The notes beneath the pieces are model-generated. The model was not told the DNA's origin and searched no databases. It worked only from the letters and a program-made list of their open reading frames with translations. Below are positions 49,472-58,861 of a DNA stretch of 64,000 nt, piece after piece. Numbering within the stretch: the stretch's first letter is position 1; each line of letters opens with the position of its first letter. Made by a program: the position numbers and the translations under genes. The stretch is taken from assembly GCA_024701455.1 (NCBI GenBank), contig JABXYP010000001.1:3042001-3106000 (forward strand), in the 5' to 3' direction. This stretch comes from Bacillus sp. A301a_S52 (GTDB lineage Bacteria > Bacillota > Bacilli > Bacillales > Salisediminibacteriaceae).

Positions 49472-49951
49472 TTAAAATGACTTCCATGTTTTCGCATCTC
49501 TTTTCATTTCATCATAAAGAAAACTCAAACTTTTTTCCAGAAAGTCCACATCTTCTTTTGAAAAGTCTTCTAAAACATCTTGTAAGTAAATTTGTCGTTG
49601 CTTAATTACTTCACGAATAATAGTGGCGCCTTTAGAGAGAAGGTGAATACGGACAACACGGCGATCATTCGTATCTTTCACTCGCTCTACAAGGTCATTT
49701 TTTTCCATACGATCCACTAGATCCGTCGTTGTGCTACAAGCCAAATACATTTTTGATGATAATTCTCCTATAGTCATATCACCATATTCATGTAGCCACT
49801 GCAGTGCCACAAATTGTGGAGGTGTAATCGGGAACTCATTCAGAATTTCGCGTCCTTTTTGTTTAACAATATCAGCAATTAATCTGAGAGACTTTTCAAT
49901 CTCCTCAACTTGGAGCTGTTCCCTTGTCTTTTCCTTTTGCTGTTCAGGCAT
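49472..49951 (-). CDS. ysmB: MarR-family transcriptional regulator, YsmB-like
   Basis: The protein has 159 residues: a winged-helix domain (residues 45-115) with TIGELSSKMYLACSTTTDLVDRMEKNDLVERV and the wing DRRVVRIHLLSKG, flanked by dimerisation helices. It starts after AAAGGAGG. In B. subtilis the gene upstream of racE is the MarR-type ysmB, which supports the name. Targets are unknown. Confidence 0.88.
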   Translation of the reverse strand: MPEQQKEKTREQLQVEEIEKSLRLIADIVKQKGREILNEFPITPPQFVALQWLHEYGDMTIGELSSKMYLACSTTTDLVDRMEKNDLVERVKDTNDRRVVRIHLLSKGATIIREVIKQRQIYLQDVLEDFSKEDVDFLEKSLSFLYDEMKRDAKTWKSF

Positions 49952-50046
49952 ATTATACCTCCTTTCGGAATACGAAACATCAACATGAACACTTATATTT
50001 TCCCTGTTTTTATAATGGATTTCAAGTATAAACGGCTACCTATGTT

Positions 50047-50090
50047 AAAAACGCTGGCATACAGCAAAAGCTCTGCTGTAAACCAGCGTC
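50047..50090 (-). terminator. terminator after ptsI
   Basis: ACGCTGG / CCAGCGT encloses an inner TACAGCA / TGCTGTA stem, followed by TTTTTAAC on the minus strand, about 90 bases after the ptsI stop. The rest of 49952-50180 holds no visible gene. Confidence 0.85.
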
Positions 50091-50180
50091 ATAAGTGATG
50101 ATGCTTTCGTGTTATTGAACGATCATATCGTGTTAACTAGACGTGACGAGATCATCTCATTTTCTAGCTAAGCCATTCAA

Positions 50181-51896
50181 TTACAGGAAAGTTTTTTCTA
50201 CTAATTGCTTAACCTCATCAGCCGTGTTAAGGGTGAGAGCTTGCTCAGCAATAGACTGTGCTTCAGCCTTCGTTATTTGGCTAACCTGGCTTCTTGCCGG
50301 AAGCACTGACGTAGCACTCATACTGAATTCATCTAAACCTAATCCAAGTAATAATGGAATGGCTACTTCATCACCAGCCATTTCTCCACACATACCAGTC
50401 CATTTACCTTCTGCATGAGAGGCGTCAATAACCATTTTCACAAGACGTAAAATAGCTGGGTTATATGGTTGATATAAGTAAGATACTTGTTCATTCATAC
50501 GGTCAGCTGCAAATGTATATTGAATTAAGTCATTTGTACCGATGCTAAAGAAATCAACTTCTTTAGCGAATTGCGGTGCCATGACGGCAGTTGAAGGAAT
50601 CTCAACCATAATACCTACTTCAATGTTGTCACTTACTTCTACGCCATTGCTTAACAAGTTACTCTTTTCTTCTTCTAATAATGCTTTCGCTTCTCTAAAT
50701 TCATCTAGCGTTGCGATCATAGGAAACATTATTTTCAGATTTCCAAAAGTGCTGGCTCGTAATAATGCTCGCAATTGTGTTCGGAACATATCATCTTTTT
50801 CAAGACACAGTCTTATGGCACGAAATCCTAAGAAGGGGTTCATTTCTTTTGGAAGATCAAGATAAGGGAGCTCTTTATCTCCACCTATATCAAGCGTTCG
50901 AATAACAACGGGCTTTCCGTCCATCGTTTCTACAACTTTTTTATAAGCTTCAAATTGCTCATCTTCCGTCGGTAACTCATCCCGACCCATGTAAAGGAAT
51001 TCTGTACGATAGAGACCAACACCTTCAGCGCCGTTATTAATAACACCTTCTAAGTCATTAGGTGTACCAATGTTAGCGACTAATTCAACATGTTCGCCAT
51101 CTTTTGATTTTGAAGGCTCGTTAACAAGCTTAGCCCACTCTTTTTTCTGCTCTTCGTAATCTGCTAGCTTTTGACGATACTTAGCTAATTCATCGTCAGA
51201 AGGGTTGATAATAACGTTGCCTTCAAGCCCGTCTACGATCACATTCACGCCCGCATCAGCTTGACCCGTTACTTCCTTTGATCCCACAACTGCTGGAATT
51301 TCCATGGAACGAGCCATAATAGCTGAATGAGACGTTCGACCACCGATGTCTGTAGCAAACCCTTTAACATATTTCTTGTTCAACTGAGCAGTATCTGACG
51401 GTGTTAGATCATCTGCAATAATGACCACTTCTTCATTAATTTCCGCGAGTGAGACAATCGGTTTACCTAAAAGGTGTGATAGTACTCTTTTAGAGACGTC
51501 ACGAATGTCTGCCGCTCGTTCTTTCATGTAATCATTATCCATTGCTTCAAACATGGCAACAAACTGATTAGCAATTTCGTTTAATGCAAACGACGCATTA
51601 ACTTTTTTATCCGTAATCATTTGACGGATTGGATCCACGAGCTCAGGATCACTTAAAACGAGTAAGTGAGCAGAAAAAATTTCTGCATGCTCATCACCGA
51701 GGTCTTGTCTCGTTTTTTCTTTTATTTTTTCCAGTTCATCTTTTGAGGTTTGTAAAGCTGCATCCAGTGCCTGAATTTCTTCATCAATATTGTCAATCGT
51801 TTTCTTCTCTACCGTTAAATCCGGTGTTTCAAGACGAAACGCTTTTGAGATGGCAATCCCGGCTGAAGCAGCAATGCCGGTAAGTTGTGTTGACAT
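50181..51896 (-). CDS. ptsI: PTS enzyme I
   Basis: The protein has 571 residues, the usual length. It takes phosphate from phosphoenolpyruvate onto the histidine in [13 protein letters not shown] (about residue 190) and gives it to HPr. The PEP-binding C-terminal barrel is complete ([37 protein letters not shown]). The start overlaps the ptsH stop by one base (TAATG). It serves the galactitol-family PTS at 34-36 kb among others. Confidence 0.98.
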   Translation of the reverse strand: MSTQLTGIAASAGIAISKAFRLETPDLTVEKKTIDNIDEEIQALDAALQTSKDELEKIKEKTRQDLGDEHAEIFSAHLLVLSDPELVDPIRQMITDKKVNASFALNEIANQFVAMFEAMDNDYMKERAADIRDVSKRVLSHLLGKPIVSLAEINEEVVIIADDLTPSDTAQLNKKYVKGFATDIGGRTSHSAIMARSMEIPAVVGSKEVTGQADAGVNVIVDGLEGNVIINPSDDELAKYRQKLADYEEQKKEWAKLVNEPSKSKDGEHVELVANIGTPNDLEGVINNGAEGVGLYRTEFLYMGRDELPTEDEQFEAYKKVVETMDGKPVVIRTLDIGGDKELPYLDLPKEMNPFLGFRAIRLCLEKDDMFRTQLRALLRASTFGNLKIMFPMIATLDEFREAKALLEEEKSNLLSNGVEVSDNIEVGIMVEIPSTAVMAPQFAKEVDFFSIGTNDLIQYTFAADRMNEQVSYLYQPYNPAILRLVKMVIDASHAEGKWTGMCGEMAGDEVAIPLLLGLGLDEFSMSATSVLPARSQVSQITKAEAQSIAEQALTLNTADEVKQLVEKTFL

Positions 51897-52159
51897 TACT
51901 CAGCAAGTCCTTGTTTCATGATCTCATCAAGACCTTTGATTGCGTCGTCTGCATCTGGTCCCTCAGCTTTAATTGTCACATCTGCTCCTTGTCCAACACC
52001 TAGAGACATAACACCCATAATTGATTTTAAGTTAACAGATTTTCCATTATACTCAAGTGTAATTTCAGATTCGTACTGACCTGCTTTATTAACAAGCTGT
52101 GTTGCTGGTCGTGCGTGGATTCCTGTTTCTGCTGTTACTTTAAATTTTTTCTCTGCCAT
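51896..52159 (-). CDS. ptsH: HPr, phosphocarrier protein
   Basis: The protein has 87 residues. The phosphorylation site His15 is in [12 protein letters not shown], and the regulatory Ser46 is in [12 protein letters not shown], the site used by HPr kinase for CcpA-dependent repression. The start is the ATG at 52159 after AAGGAGTG. It forms an operon with ptsI. Confidence 0.98.
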   Translation of the reverse strand: MAEKKFKVTAETGIHARPATQLVNKAGQYESEITLEYNGKSVNLKSIMGVMSLGVGQGADVTIKAEGPDADDAIKGLDEIMKQGLAE

Positions 52160-52450
52160 GATTAAACACTCCTTAGATTTTATGTTTTTTAAAATTTGAC
52201 TATTCAGATGATGATCTGTCTTACGATGGATGTCAAACATCGTTCACTGTTACTCATGATACCCATTTTCCCCATTTATAAAGCGACAAATTCAGACATT
52301 TGTCCTAAATGTATACTAAAAAAGACATGAGTAATGGGCGGTGATGACTGGGGGCCATAGCCCCATGGAACAATGCCTTATCGTACAGCAATTCCTTATC
52401 ATTCACACCTCTTTACTCATGCCTGATCATATCAGTAACACGTAAACGAG

Positions 52451-53302
52451 TCATGGTTTATTATTTTGTTCAATCAGTGTTCGAATATAAAGCATGAGAT
52501 GTAACACTTCCGAATCACTAAAAGAAACTGTCGTTGACTTCTCAATCATCCGAACTAAGTTCCGGGATATATTATAGCATACCGGATCTTTTTCCTTCAA
52601 CATTAAAATAATATTTTGCTCTAAAGCTTGTGAATCTACTGTCATAGGATCTCGTATCATATTTTTTAAATGATGGATGAGCTTTCTAAAACTGACAGTG
52701 TCTTTATTATAAACGATATCGGTTTTTTCCTCAATATATTTAATACATCTAGTGATTAAATCAGATTCTTTATTAATGACGGAGTCACTATCTCGAATGG
52801 CACTTTGAATATGGAGTGTAATAAAACCAATCTCTGCTTCTGGAAGTTTATATCCTGTTTTTTTATCTATAAAATCGACAATTTTTTGTGCAGTCAAATA
52901 CGTGTCATGATAGAGCCATTTCGTTTCTGTTAAGAAAGGATTTTTAATATCGGTTTGATCTCGTGTCCTTTGCAAAGCTAAGGCTAGATGTTGAGTTAGC
53001 GCAGAATGAATTTGTTCCCCTAACCGAAAGCCAATCGCTTCATGGATTTTTTCGATCGCTTCATGAATAATCAGCAACGTTTCTTCTGATTCTTTTGTTG
53101 CGAGACGTAAATATTTTTCTTGCTCGACTTCATCCACGAGAGAATAGACTTTGTCATACGTCTTTTCTTCAAAGATATCGCCTTTCTTTTTGCCAAAACC
53201 GATGCCTTTTCCAATAAAGATAACTTCTTTGTTATCTCCAGATTCAGCAACCACGACATTATTATTTAATGTTTTATGAACATAAAATGGGCCCCTCACC
53301 AT
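52451..53302 (-). CDS. glcT: GlcT-like BglG-family antiterminator
   Basis: The protein has 283 residues: the N-terminal RNA-binding CAT domain (residues 1-60), and two PTS regulation domains with histidines in HEAIEKIHEAIG, QHLALALQR and the second PRD (FRKLIHHLKNMIRD). In B. subtilis GlcT binds the ptsG leader to prevent termination. Here it is directly upstream of ptsH, and no ptsG lies between. The ptsH leader (52160-52450) has a GGGGC-TATG-GCCCC hairpin without a T tract. I could not identify a proper RAT site. Confidence 0.88.
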   Translation of the reverse strand: MVRGPFYVHKTLNNNVVVAESGDNKEVIFIGKGIGFGKKKGDIFEEKTYDKVYSLVDEVEQEKYLRLATKESEETLLIIHEAIEKIHEAIGFRLGEQIHSALTQHLALALQRTRDQTDIKNPFLTETKWLYHDTYLTAQKIVDFIDKKTGYKLPEAEIGFITLHIQSAIRDSDSVINKESDLITRCIKYIEEKTDIVYNKDTVSFRKLIHHLKNMIRDPMTVDSQALEQNIILMLKEKDPVCYNISRNLVRMIEKSTTVSFSDSEVLHLMLYIRTLIEQNNKP

Positions 53303-53559
53303 CGATTCGACACCTTCTTTGGGTTTTAGACAATTTATATCCCCATCATATCATATAATTTTAAAATTTTATTAAAAAATTCATTGTATGTCTTGTTCGC
53401 GAATTATCCGCAAGAAATCTTCCTACCAGTTTAAAACATTTAAATTACAGAGCGAACTCGTTTCAGCAATCTGAAACATTGAGAAATCAGAGGGCGCAGC
53501 TGATTAAACAATTCCAATGTACTATCCAATGGTGGACGTCTATTCTCTTAAAAACATTT

Positions 53560-53935
53560 AAGATAAATATTAAAAGCAATGAGATTTATGTAAACCCTTC
53601 TATAGTCTCCACAGTTTTAGTTCTTATGATGAAACTATTCATATTAAGTAAAGCTATGAGATAATTTAATAAAGATGTTTTAAAAGCAACAGGCACGAAT
53701 AATATGCAGGGATAAAAAGTGACTGAAACGCAAAACGGTGACTCCCTATGGAAGAAGCATTGTGTAGAGATTCACTTTTGCAGGTTTATTGAGAAAAAGT
53801 TAGCTGAAGACAAGCTCTCAGAAATGCGCCCAGGAGAAGTGAAGATCACATTCATTACTCGAATTTTACGTCTTATTTTGAGTTGTGACATTCATACTGC
53901 ATTAACACTTTAGAAAAATGTAACGTTCAGGATAA
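53560..53935 (+). pseudogene. relic of a third immunity-lipoprotein gene, split by an insert
   Basis: 53566-53657 matches 56649-56745 of the intact immunity gene at about 90 percent (AATATTAAAAGCAATGAGATTTATG... and TTTTAGTTCTTATGATGAAACTATTCATAT). Homology resumes at 53893-53930 (TTTAGAAAAATGTAACGTTCA, matching 56759-56785). About 235 bases of unrelated DNA separate them. The frame is lost. The insert holds a 64-codon reading frame (53719-53913) faintly like a short transposon accessory protein, which I cannot place. Confidence 0.75.
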
Positions 53936-54146
53936 AAGCGCAATCACACATTTAAAAACTTTTAAAACTTCTTTGGTGGATATAAATAAAAGTTGCAGCC
54001 ACAAATGTGAATTATTTGGAATTTTTGTATCTATAATGATACGTATCTTAAGACTCTTGTTATCACTACATAGCAAAGCTACAATAAAATTTATTTATGA
54101 ATTTTTTCTTGGAATAAACATTCTAAATTAAGTTAGGTGAATTTCT
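53936..54146. other. upstream region of the LXG module
   Basis: AT-rich DNA with no gene. The promoter of the toxin module should lie here, but no box pair was convincing. Confidence 0.4.
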
Positions 54147-54479
54147 ATGATTCTAAGCAATCTTCAAACTGCGGAAAACACTGCAACAAAAATGGGCCAA
54201 GCTTCCAATTCCATCAATAGGGCAACAAGTAAAAAGTTTTCCTCCGACGACATGTCAACCCTTGAGGTAAACAGTAAAGCGCAAGAAGCAAATCAGCAAT
54301 TGTTAAAGCTTGCAAAGCTTTTTAATGACTCCTTCCAGATAACCATCCAAAATATTCAGGCTACAGCAGAAGAATTTCAACGTAAAGATAACGAAATAAA
54401 CCTTGGAATCACTCAATCTCTGCCTCTTACAAACTATCTCAAAGATAGAATCACTTATAATAAAGCAAAGAATGATTGA
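54147..54479 (+). CDS. Lap1-like LXG export helper (TIGR04197/DUF3130 type)
   Basis: The protein has 110 residues, all helical, and resembles the WXG100-like TIGR04197/DUF3130 family, which in Streptococcus binds the LXG domain and is needed for export through the type VIIb secretion system. The family call rests on size, the ATKMGQASNSINRA opening, and its place at the head of a helper-helper-LXG cassette. The start follows TTAGGTGA. It overlaps the next gene by eight bases. Confidence 0.8.
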   Translation: MILSNLQTAENTATKMGQASNSINRATSKKFSSDDMSTLEVNSKAQEANQQLLKLAKLFNDSFQITIQNIQATAEEFQRKDNEINLGITQSLPLTNYLKDRITYNKAKND

Positions 54480-54840
54480 TTCGATGAAAAAAGAAGAAAA
54501 GGAGTTACTAGTAAAGACGGATTTACGTCAATTAGCTGATAAGCAAACAGAAAACCGACATGCTATCGCCCGCCACAATCAGGATGAGCACACTCTGTTT
54601 GACATTCAACAAAAAAATCGGCGACTCTTTGACCGGCTATTTTATTCATGGAATAAGGACCGGAAATTATTAAGCCAGCTAGAGCAACAATATGATCAAC
54701 TACGCTATCACCAACAAAAGCTTCGAGAAAACGTGGAGATTAAAAAGCATCATCTCGTTCAGGAAAATAAACGATTGAGTCATATGGAAAATAATTTACA
54801 TCGTAATCTACGATCATTAGAAAAAGAGGGGAAAGCATGA
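54472..54840 (+). CDS. Lap2-like LXG export helper (DUF3958 type)
   Basis: The protein has 122 residues and is a continuous charged coiled coil (QKNRRLFDRLFYSWNKDRK in the centre), as in DUF3958 proteins that pair with DUF3130 partners and LXG toxins. The start is ATG 54472, overlapping the previous stop. ATG 54484 is an alternative. The stop overlaps the toxin start (ATGA). An open frame extends upstream to 54403 but inside the previous gene. Confidence 0.8.
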   Translation: MIDSMKKEEKELLVKTDLRQLADKQTENRHAIARHNQDEHTLFDIQQKNRRLFDRLFYSWNKDRKLLSQLEQQYDQLRYHQQKLRENVEIKKHHLVQENKRLSHMENNLHRNLRSLEKEGKA

Positions 54841-56378
54841 GTTTAAATATGTATTTAGGATCGGCAGATGCACAAACGTCAAGCATGAATCATATTTGCA
54901 TCCAGACGATTCAAGGCATGGAAGAAGCAATGACTTCCATTGATCATTTTACATTAAATATGGGTTTACAAGGAAAAGCGTATCAAACAGCGAAAACGTA
55001 CATGGCCCAAACGTTCCGCCCCCTTGCACAAGCCATCATCTATTTATGCGAAGAACTTATTCGCCAAAATGACGACTATCCAAGTGAGTTTCGATCTCAG
55101 GTATCAACATCCGATGTTATTGAACATGAAATAGTAGAACAAATTGAGGATATAAACCATCTTATTTCCCGACTTAGAGAATTAAATGACATTACATCAA
55201 TGACTCAGGCAACTATCTTCATTTATGAAGGAATGAAACAACACCTTCATAAAAGACTAGAAAAATTACATCAATTCAATACGACCTCTCGCAGTAACTA
55301 TGACACCGCCTATAAATTGGCAGATTGTATCACCCAAGGCTTAGCACAAGTGCAAGGTGGAGAAGGATTTAACCCGGAAACAGGCACATTTAGTACAATA
55401 GGGCTGGACCTTTCCTGGGTTCATGCAGTGGATAACATCCATTATTCCCGTAAAGCTAAAGAGCAATATAGAGATCATTTGGAAAAGTACCCTGAAGACT
55501 TAGAGAAGATCATTACAATTATTAAGTATGAGGAAAGACATACGGAATATTTGGAGCAAACAAATGAGTTTCTGTCACCGCTGGAAGTAAAGGATGGCAT
55601 TGAAATTAAGTATTTAATGTATACTTCGGAGGAACCGTACCGCACGTTGACAATGAAGTATTTAGATGAAGTGAAGATAGCCAGTCTTGAAGGAGAAAAA
55701 TCATTTTTTTCCGCTACCGATAATTCAATCACATATAGTGTTGAAAGTGATCGCACCAATACTCGGGGGGCATATTTCACCTTTTTCCATGAGTTAGGGC
55801 ATGCGATTGACTATAATTATGCGAAAGAAATAGGGATGGACGGGTTCTTTTCTAATAACTACAGTAGTAATGGTAATACATTGGCAGAATATATGCATAG
55901 CGATGTGAAAAATAAAATTGAATTAGCATTGAAAGATGAATTAAATAAAAAAGCATATGATGATATTGACATGGAAGCAAAAACAAAGATGATTAATAAT
56001 GTTGCGGAATTTTTTATCTATACTGGTCCTAAAGATAACAATTTAACAAGTGCTGAAAGAGACTTGTATAAATTGATTAAGGTGAAATTATCAAAGGATT
56101 TGCGCCCAGACGAACATCATAATGCTTCTGATGTGTATGGTGGTGTGACACTTAATCAAATTAAAGGTAAGTGGGCCCATCACAATGATAACTATTGGAT
56201 TGATGAAGAAACTGGAGAAAGAACTAATGAGCCGGATAAGGAAGGTTTTGCAAGCTATTATGGAAGTATTATGATACAAGATAGTAAACACATAGAAAGT
56301 GTAACGGATTACTTACCAAACTCTAAAAAACATATGAATAGCATGTTTAAGTCTATGAATGAAGGTGAGAATGAATGA
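54837..56378 (+). CDS. LXG polymorphic toxin with C-terminal zinc-protease domain
   Basis: The protein has 513 residues. Residues 1-210 form the helical LXG export domain (GLQGKAYQTAKTYMAQ carries the L-x-G motif). There is no signal peptide, as expected for type VII substrates. The C-terminal domain has the zinc motif FFHELGHAIDYN (HExxH, about residue 320) and a downstream helix EGFASYYGSIM (about residue 465), a likely third ligand. The order HExxH, spacer, E-x-FA, then a PNSKKHMNSMF helix resembles the catalytic domain of anthrax lethal factor and related gluzincins. No T7SS machinery genes are in the window. A strong GAGGGG site precedes the start. Confidence 0.85.
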   Translation: MSLNMYLGSADAQTSSMNHICIQTIQGMEEAMTSIDHFTLNMGLQGKAYQTAKTYMAQTFRPLAQAIIYLCEELIRQNDDYPSEFRSQVSTSDVIEHEIVEQIEDINHLISRLRELNDITSMTQATIFIYEGMKQHLHKRLEKLHQFNTTSRSNYDTAYKLADCITQGLAQVQGGEGFNPETGTFSTIGLDLSWVHAVDNIHYSRKAKEQYRDHLEKYPEDLEKIITIIKYEERHTEYLEQTNEFLSPLEVKDGIEIKYLMYTSEEPYRTLTMKYLDEVKIASLEGEKSFFSATDNSITYSVESDRTNTRGAYFTFFHELGHAIDYNYAKEIGMDGFFSNNYSSNGNTLAEYMHSDVKNKIELALKDELNKKAYDDIDMEAKTKMINNVAEFFIYTGPKDNNLTSAERDLYKLIKVKLSKDLRPDEHHNASDVYGGVTLNQIKGKWAHHNDNYWIDEETGERTNEPDKEGFASYYGSIMIQDSKHIESVTDYLPNSKKHMNSMFKSMNEGENE

Positions 56379-56986
56379 AAAAATTACAAATTTGTGTGTT
56401 CATTTTTACTACTTGTTTATTTTTATTTGCTTGTGAACAACAGATAAATAAAGATGAATCAGATAAACCATTGAATAAAAATGAGCAAAAAAATGTTGAA
56501 GGTGAGGAAAGTAGTATGAATGAAATTGATATTTTTGATTTTGAAAATTTAGGTAAAGCACCTGAAGCAACAGAAAAGCAACCAATTAACAAAGTAATTA
56601 AAGTGTTTTTTGATGAATGGTCTTTCGATGCCCCCTATGAACCGATAGCAATTAATATTAAAAGCAATGAGATTTATGTAAATCCTTCTCTCAGTCTCCA
56701 TAGTTTTAGTTCTTATGATGAAACTATTCATATAAGTGAAGCTGAAACTGTATTAGACATTTTAGAAAAATATAATGTTCAAGAGTGGGAACGTAATTAT
56801 ACTTTTGAAGATCCCGATACGTATGAAGATGGATACAGCTGGTCATTATGGTTACAGTTCGAAAACGGGACGGTAGAAAAACACTCGGGTACAGGGACAG
56901 GCTCTGTTGACATTACCCCTGATAATTTCGATGACTTCGCCAAAGAGTTGAATGACTTTGTGAATGAACAACTAGACGATAACTGA
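56375..56986 (+). CDS. lipoprotein, probable immunity protein of the LXG toxin
   Basis: The protein has 203 residues. The signal peptide ends LFLFACEQQ with the lipid Cys near residue 20. An acidic linker and a compact domain (55-203) ending PDNFDDFAKELNDFVNE follow. The start overlaps the toxin stop by four bases. A toxin-adjacent, coupled gene with related copies nearby is the normal setting of an immunity gene. As a lipoprotein outside the membrane, it would imply that the toxin acts on an extracytoplasmic target. No function was tested. Confidence 0.8.
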   Translation: MKKLQICVFIFTTCLFLFACEQQINKDESDKPLNKNEQKNVEGEESSMNEIDIFDFENLGKAPEATEKQPINKVIKVFFDEWSFDAPYEPIAINIKSNEIYVNPSLSLHSFSSYDETIHISEAETVLDILEKYNVQEWERNYTFEDPDTYEDGYSWSLWLQFENGTVEKHSGTGTGSVDITPDNFDDFAKELNDFVNEQLDDN

Positions 56987-57110
56987 TTGGCGCAAGATAT
57001 GCATTAATGTATATAAAAGTTAGACAGAACGGTTGCTGGCATATGACAGAGCCAAATAACCATTACGATATTTTAGATGTTAACTTTAGAAACAAACGTG
57101 CCCGCGCCCA
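56918..57110 (+). repeat. direct repeat, left copy (immunity gene 3' end and flank)
   Basis: The last 70 coding bases and about 125 downstream bases are repeated at 59392-59584, almost identical in the coding part and about 85 percent in the flank (shared GATATGCATTAATGTATATAA). The repeats bracket the IS21 relic and the orphan toxin tail. The 57000-57135 gap otherwise holds no gene. Confidence 0.9.
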
Positions 57111-57135
57111 CTAGTTATGTATGAACCCTCCCCTT

Positions 57136-58545
57136 TGTAAACGCTAGAATAGAGTTGAAGTTTTTGCTCGATAAGATTTTACACTTTTGCTCAATCAACC
57201 GACTACTTTAGTAAAATAGATAGTGGTGTTATTTTACTGGGGGATAGGGCTTTGGAAGAGAAGTTAGTGTTATATGTAAAGATCCATGAATTACGTAAGA
57301 GAAAGTTTAAAGTAGCACAAATCGCTAAGGAGCTGAAAGTTTCAAGACCGACTGTCTATAAATATTTAGACATGATATTTGATGAAGCAAAAGGATACAC
57401 TGAACAACCAATGGGTAAACAACTTTAGGTAAACTAGGGTGAGACAAAACAGAAAACGACAGATAACAAAGAAATCAAACTCTATTCTATTGCCTTTGTG
57501 CTCGCTCATTCTAGACAGAAATATATGGAATGGCAGGCGCGTCCTTTTACGACAAGAGATGCGATTCGTTGTCATGAACATGCCTTTCAGTTCTATGGAG
57601 GGCGAACAGAAGAATTTGTTTATGATCAGGCTCACTTAATCGCAGTGAGTGAGAATGTTGGACAACTACTTTTAACAACTGAGTTCCAACATTATGTGAA
57701 TGAGCGTAAGTTTAGCGTTCACTTGTGCCGAAAAGCCGATCCGGAATCTAAGGCATGGTTAAGAATGTAGTGAAATACATAAAGGGTAACTTCGCAGACA
57801 GTCGCGTGTTTAACGATATAGAAGATTGGAATAGTCGAGCACTACAATGGCTTCATCGTACCGGAAATCATCAGGTTCATCAAACAACAAAAAAAGACCA
57901 GCAGAAGTGTTTCTCCTCGAAAAGCAACACTTACAGCCAGCCTCTTCGCTACTTTCATATGAAAGTACCCATAACCAAAGTATAACAAGAAATGTAAGAA
58001 CTAATCTATTCCGTCCCACTTGGGATTTATCAAACGATGACTGAGAACCTTGTATACATTGAAGTGACAGGTGACGAACAACAAACGCTCGTGATTCGAA
58101 AAGAAACAAATGGTGACGTCATTGACGAGCACCTTATTAGCTCTGAAAAAGGAAAGCTCATTCAAAACCGTCATCATACACGAGACCGTTCCAAAGGGTT
58201 GAAGAGTTTAAACAACGCCTGATCTTTTGTTTTGAAGATCAATAACTTGCAGCCGCTTATTTGGATGACCTCAGCCAAAGATACCCGAGGTATCGTCGAG
58301 ATCAATTTGCGATCATCCATAAGGTCATTCAACAATATCGAGCATTCATTGATACCGTTTTGACAAAGTGCATGACAGAGAAACTATATCATGCGAATGA
58401 TTTTCTTGATATCACTCATCACCTTGATACATTGCAAGATGAACCGATTGAAGAGGGACAATCCTTTCACCAACCTAGCAAAACATCCTCATATTAAGGC
58501 CTCTACCCGTTCTGTAAATGCGTATAGCGTCTACAAGAGTTTACA
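57136..58545 (+). mobile_element. decayed IS21-family insertion sequence
   Basis: The left end probably starts near TGTAAACGCTAG (57136), followed by repeated TTTTGCTC motifs typical of IS21-type ends. istA-like coding follows in pieces to about 58540. No istB is present, and the right end is missing: the IstA reading runs directly into toxin coding sequence. Confidence 0.8.
57252..58540 (+). pseudogene. istA-like transposase, broken
   Basis: A first piece from TTG 57252 gives the N-terminal helix-turn-helix (VAQIAKELKVSRPTVYKYLDM), ending at a stop at 57426-57428. Roughly 100 codons, including the first catalytic Asp, are then deleted. The catalytic core resumes at about 57465 (AFVLAHSRQKYMEWQARPFTT, VYDQAHLIAVSEN), breaks frame near 57770, continues as VVKYIKGNFADSRVFNDIEDWN and GNHQVHQTTKK, and shifts again several times (RPAEVFLLEKQHLQPASSLL; LVYIEVTGDEQQTLVIRKE; YPRYRRDQFAIIHKVIQQY). 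The last piece, NLAKHPHIKASTRSVNAY, ends near 58540. Confidence 0.88.
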
Positions 58546-58861
58546 AGTAAAAATAGAAGATATTTATGAAGAACATTTAACTGGCCCTGATCATAATACA
58601 GCTTCTGATATTTATGGTGGTGTTACAAATAAAATTATCGAAGGTAGTTATAGCCATGGGCTCGACTATTGGTTTAATGAAAATGGGGAGCGAAAACGTG
58701 AGCCAAATAAGGAATGCTTTGCTGAATACTATGGACGAATCATGGTTCCAGATGGAAAAAGTAAACAGGCAGGTCTAGATAGCATCGATGAATTTTTACC
58801 TAATTCCAGAAAGCATATGGATAAAATTTTTGATGGAATAATAGGAGGGGACAATCATTGA
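58546..58861 (+). pseudogene. orphan C-terminal fragment of a second toxin
   Basis: About 104 codons match the end of the intact toxin: DHNTASDIYGGVTNKIIEGSY, the CFAEYYGRIM helix with the likely third zinc ligand Glu, and FLPNSRKHMDKIF. The HExxH part is absent, replaced by IstA tail sequence in the same open frame (frame open from 58391). It should be inactive. It directly precedes and overlaps the second immunity gene, the typical form of an orphan toxin-immunity cassette. Confidence 0.85.

Noticed and set aside
53719..53913. A 64-codon frame as an IS66-type accessory gene
   Set aside because: The likeness is only a vague WKKH and MRPGEVKI pattern. Too weak to call without a database search.
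57810..58109. A 99-codon minus-strand frame in the IS21 relic
   Set aside because: It is antisense to the recognisable istA pieces and has no support of its own.
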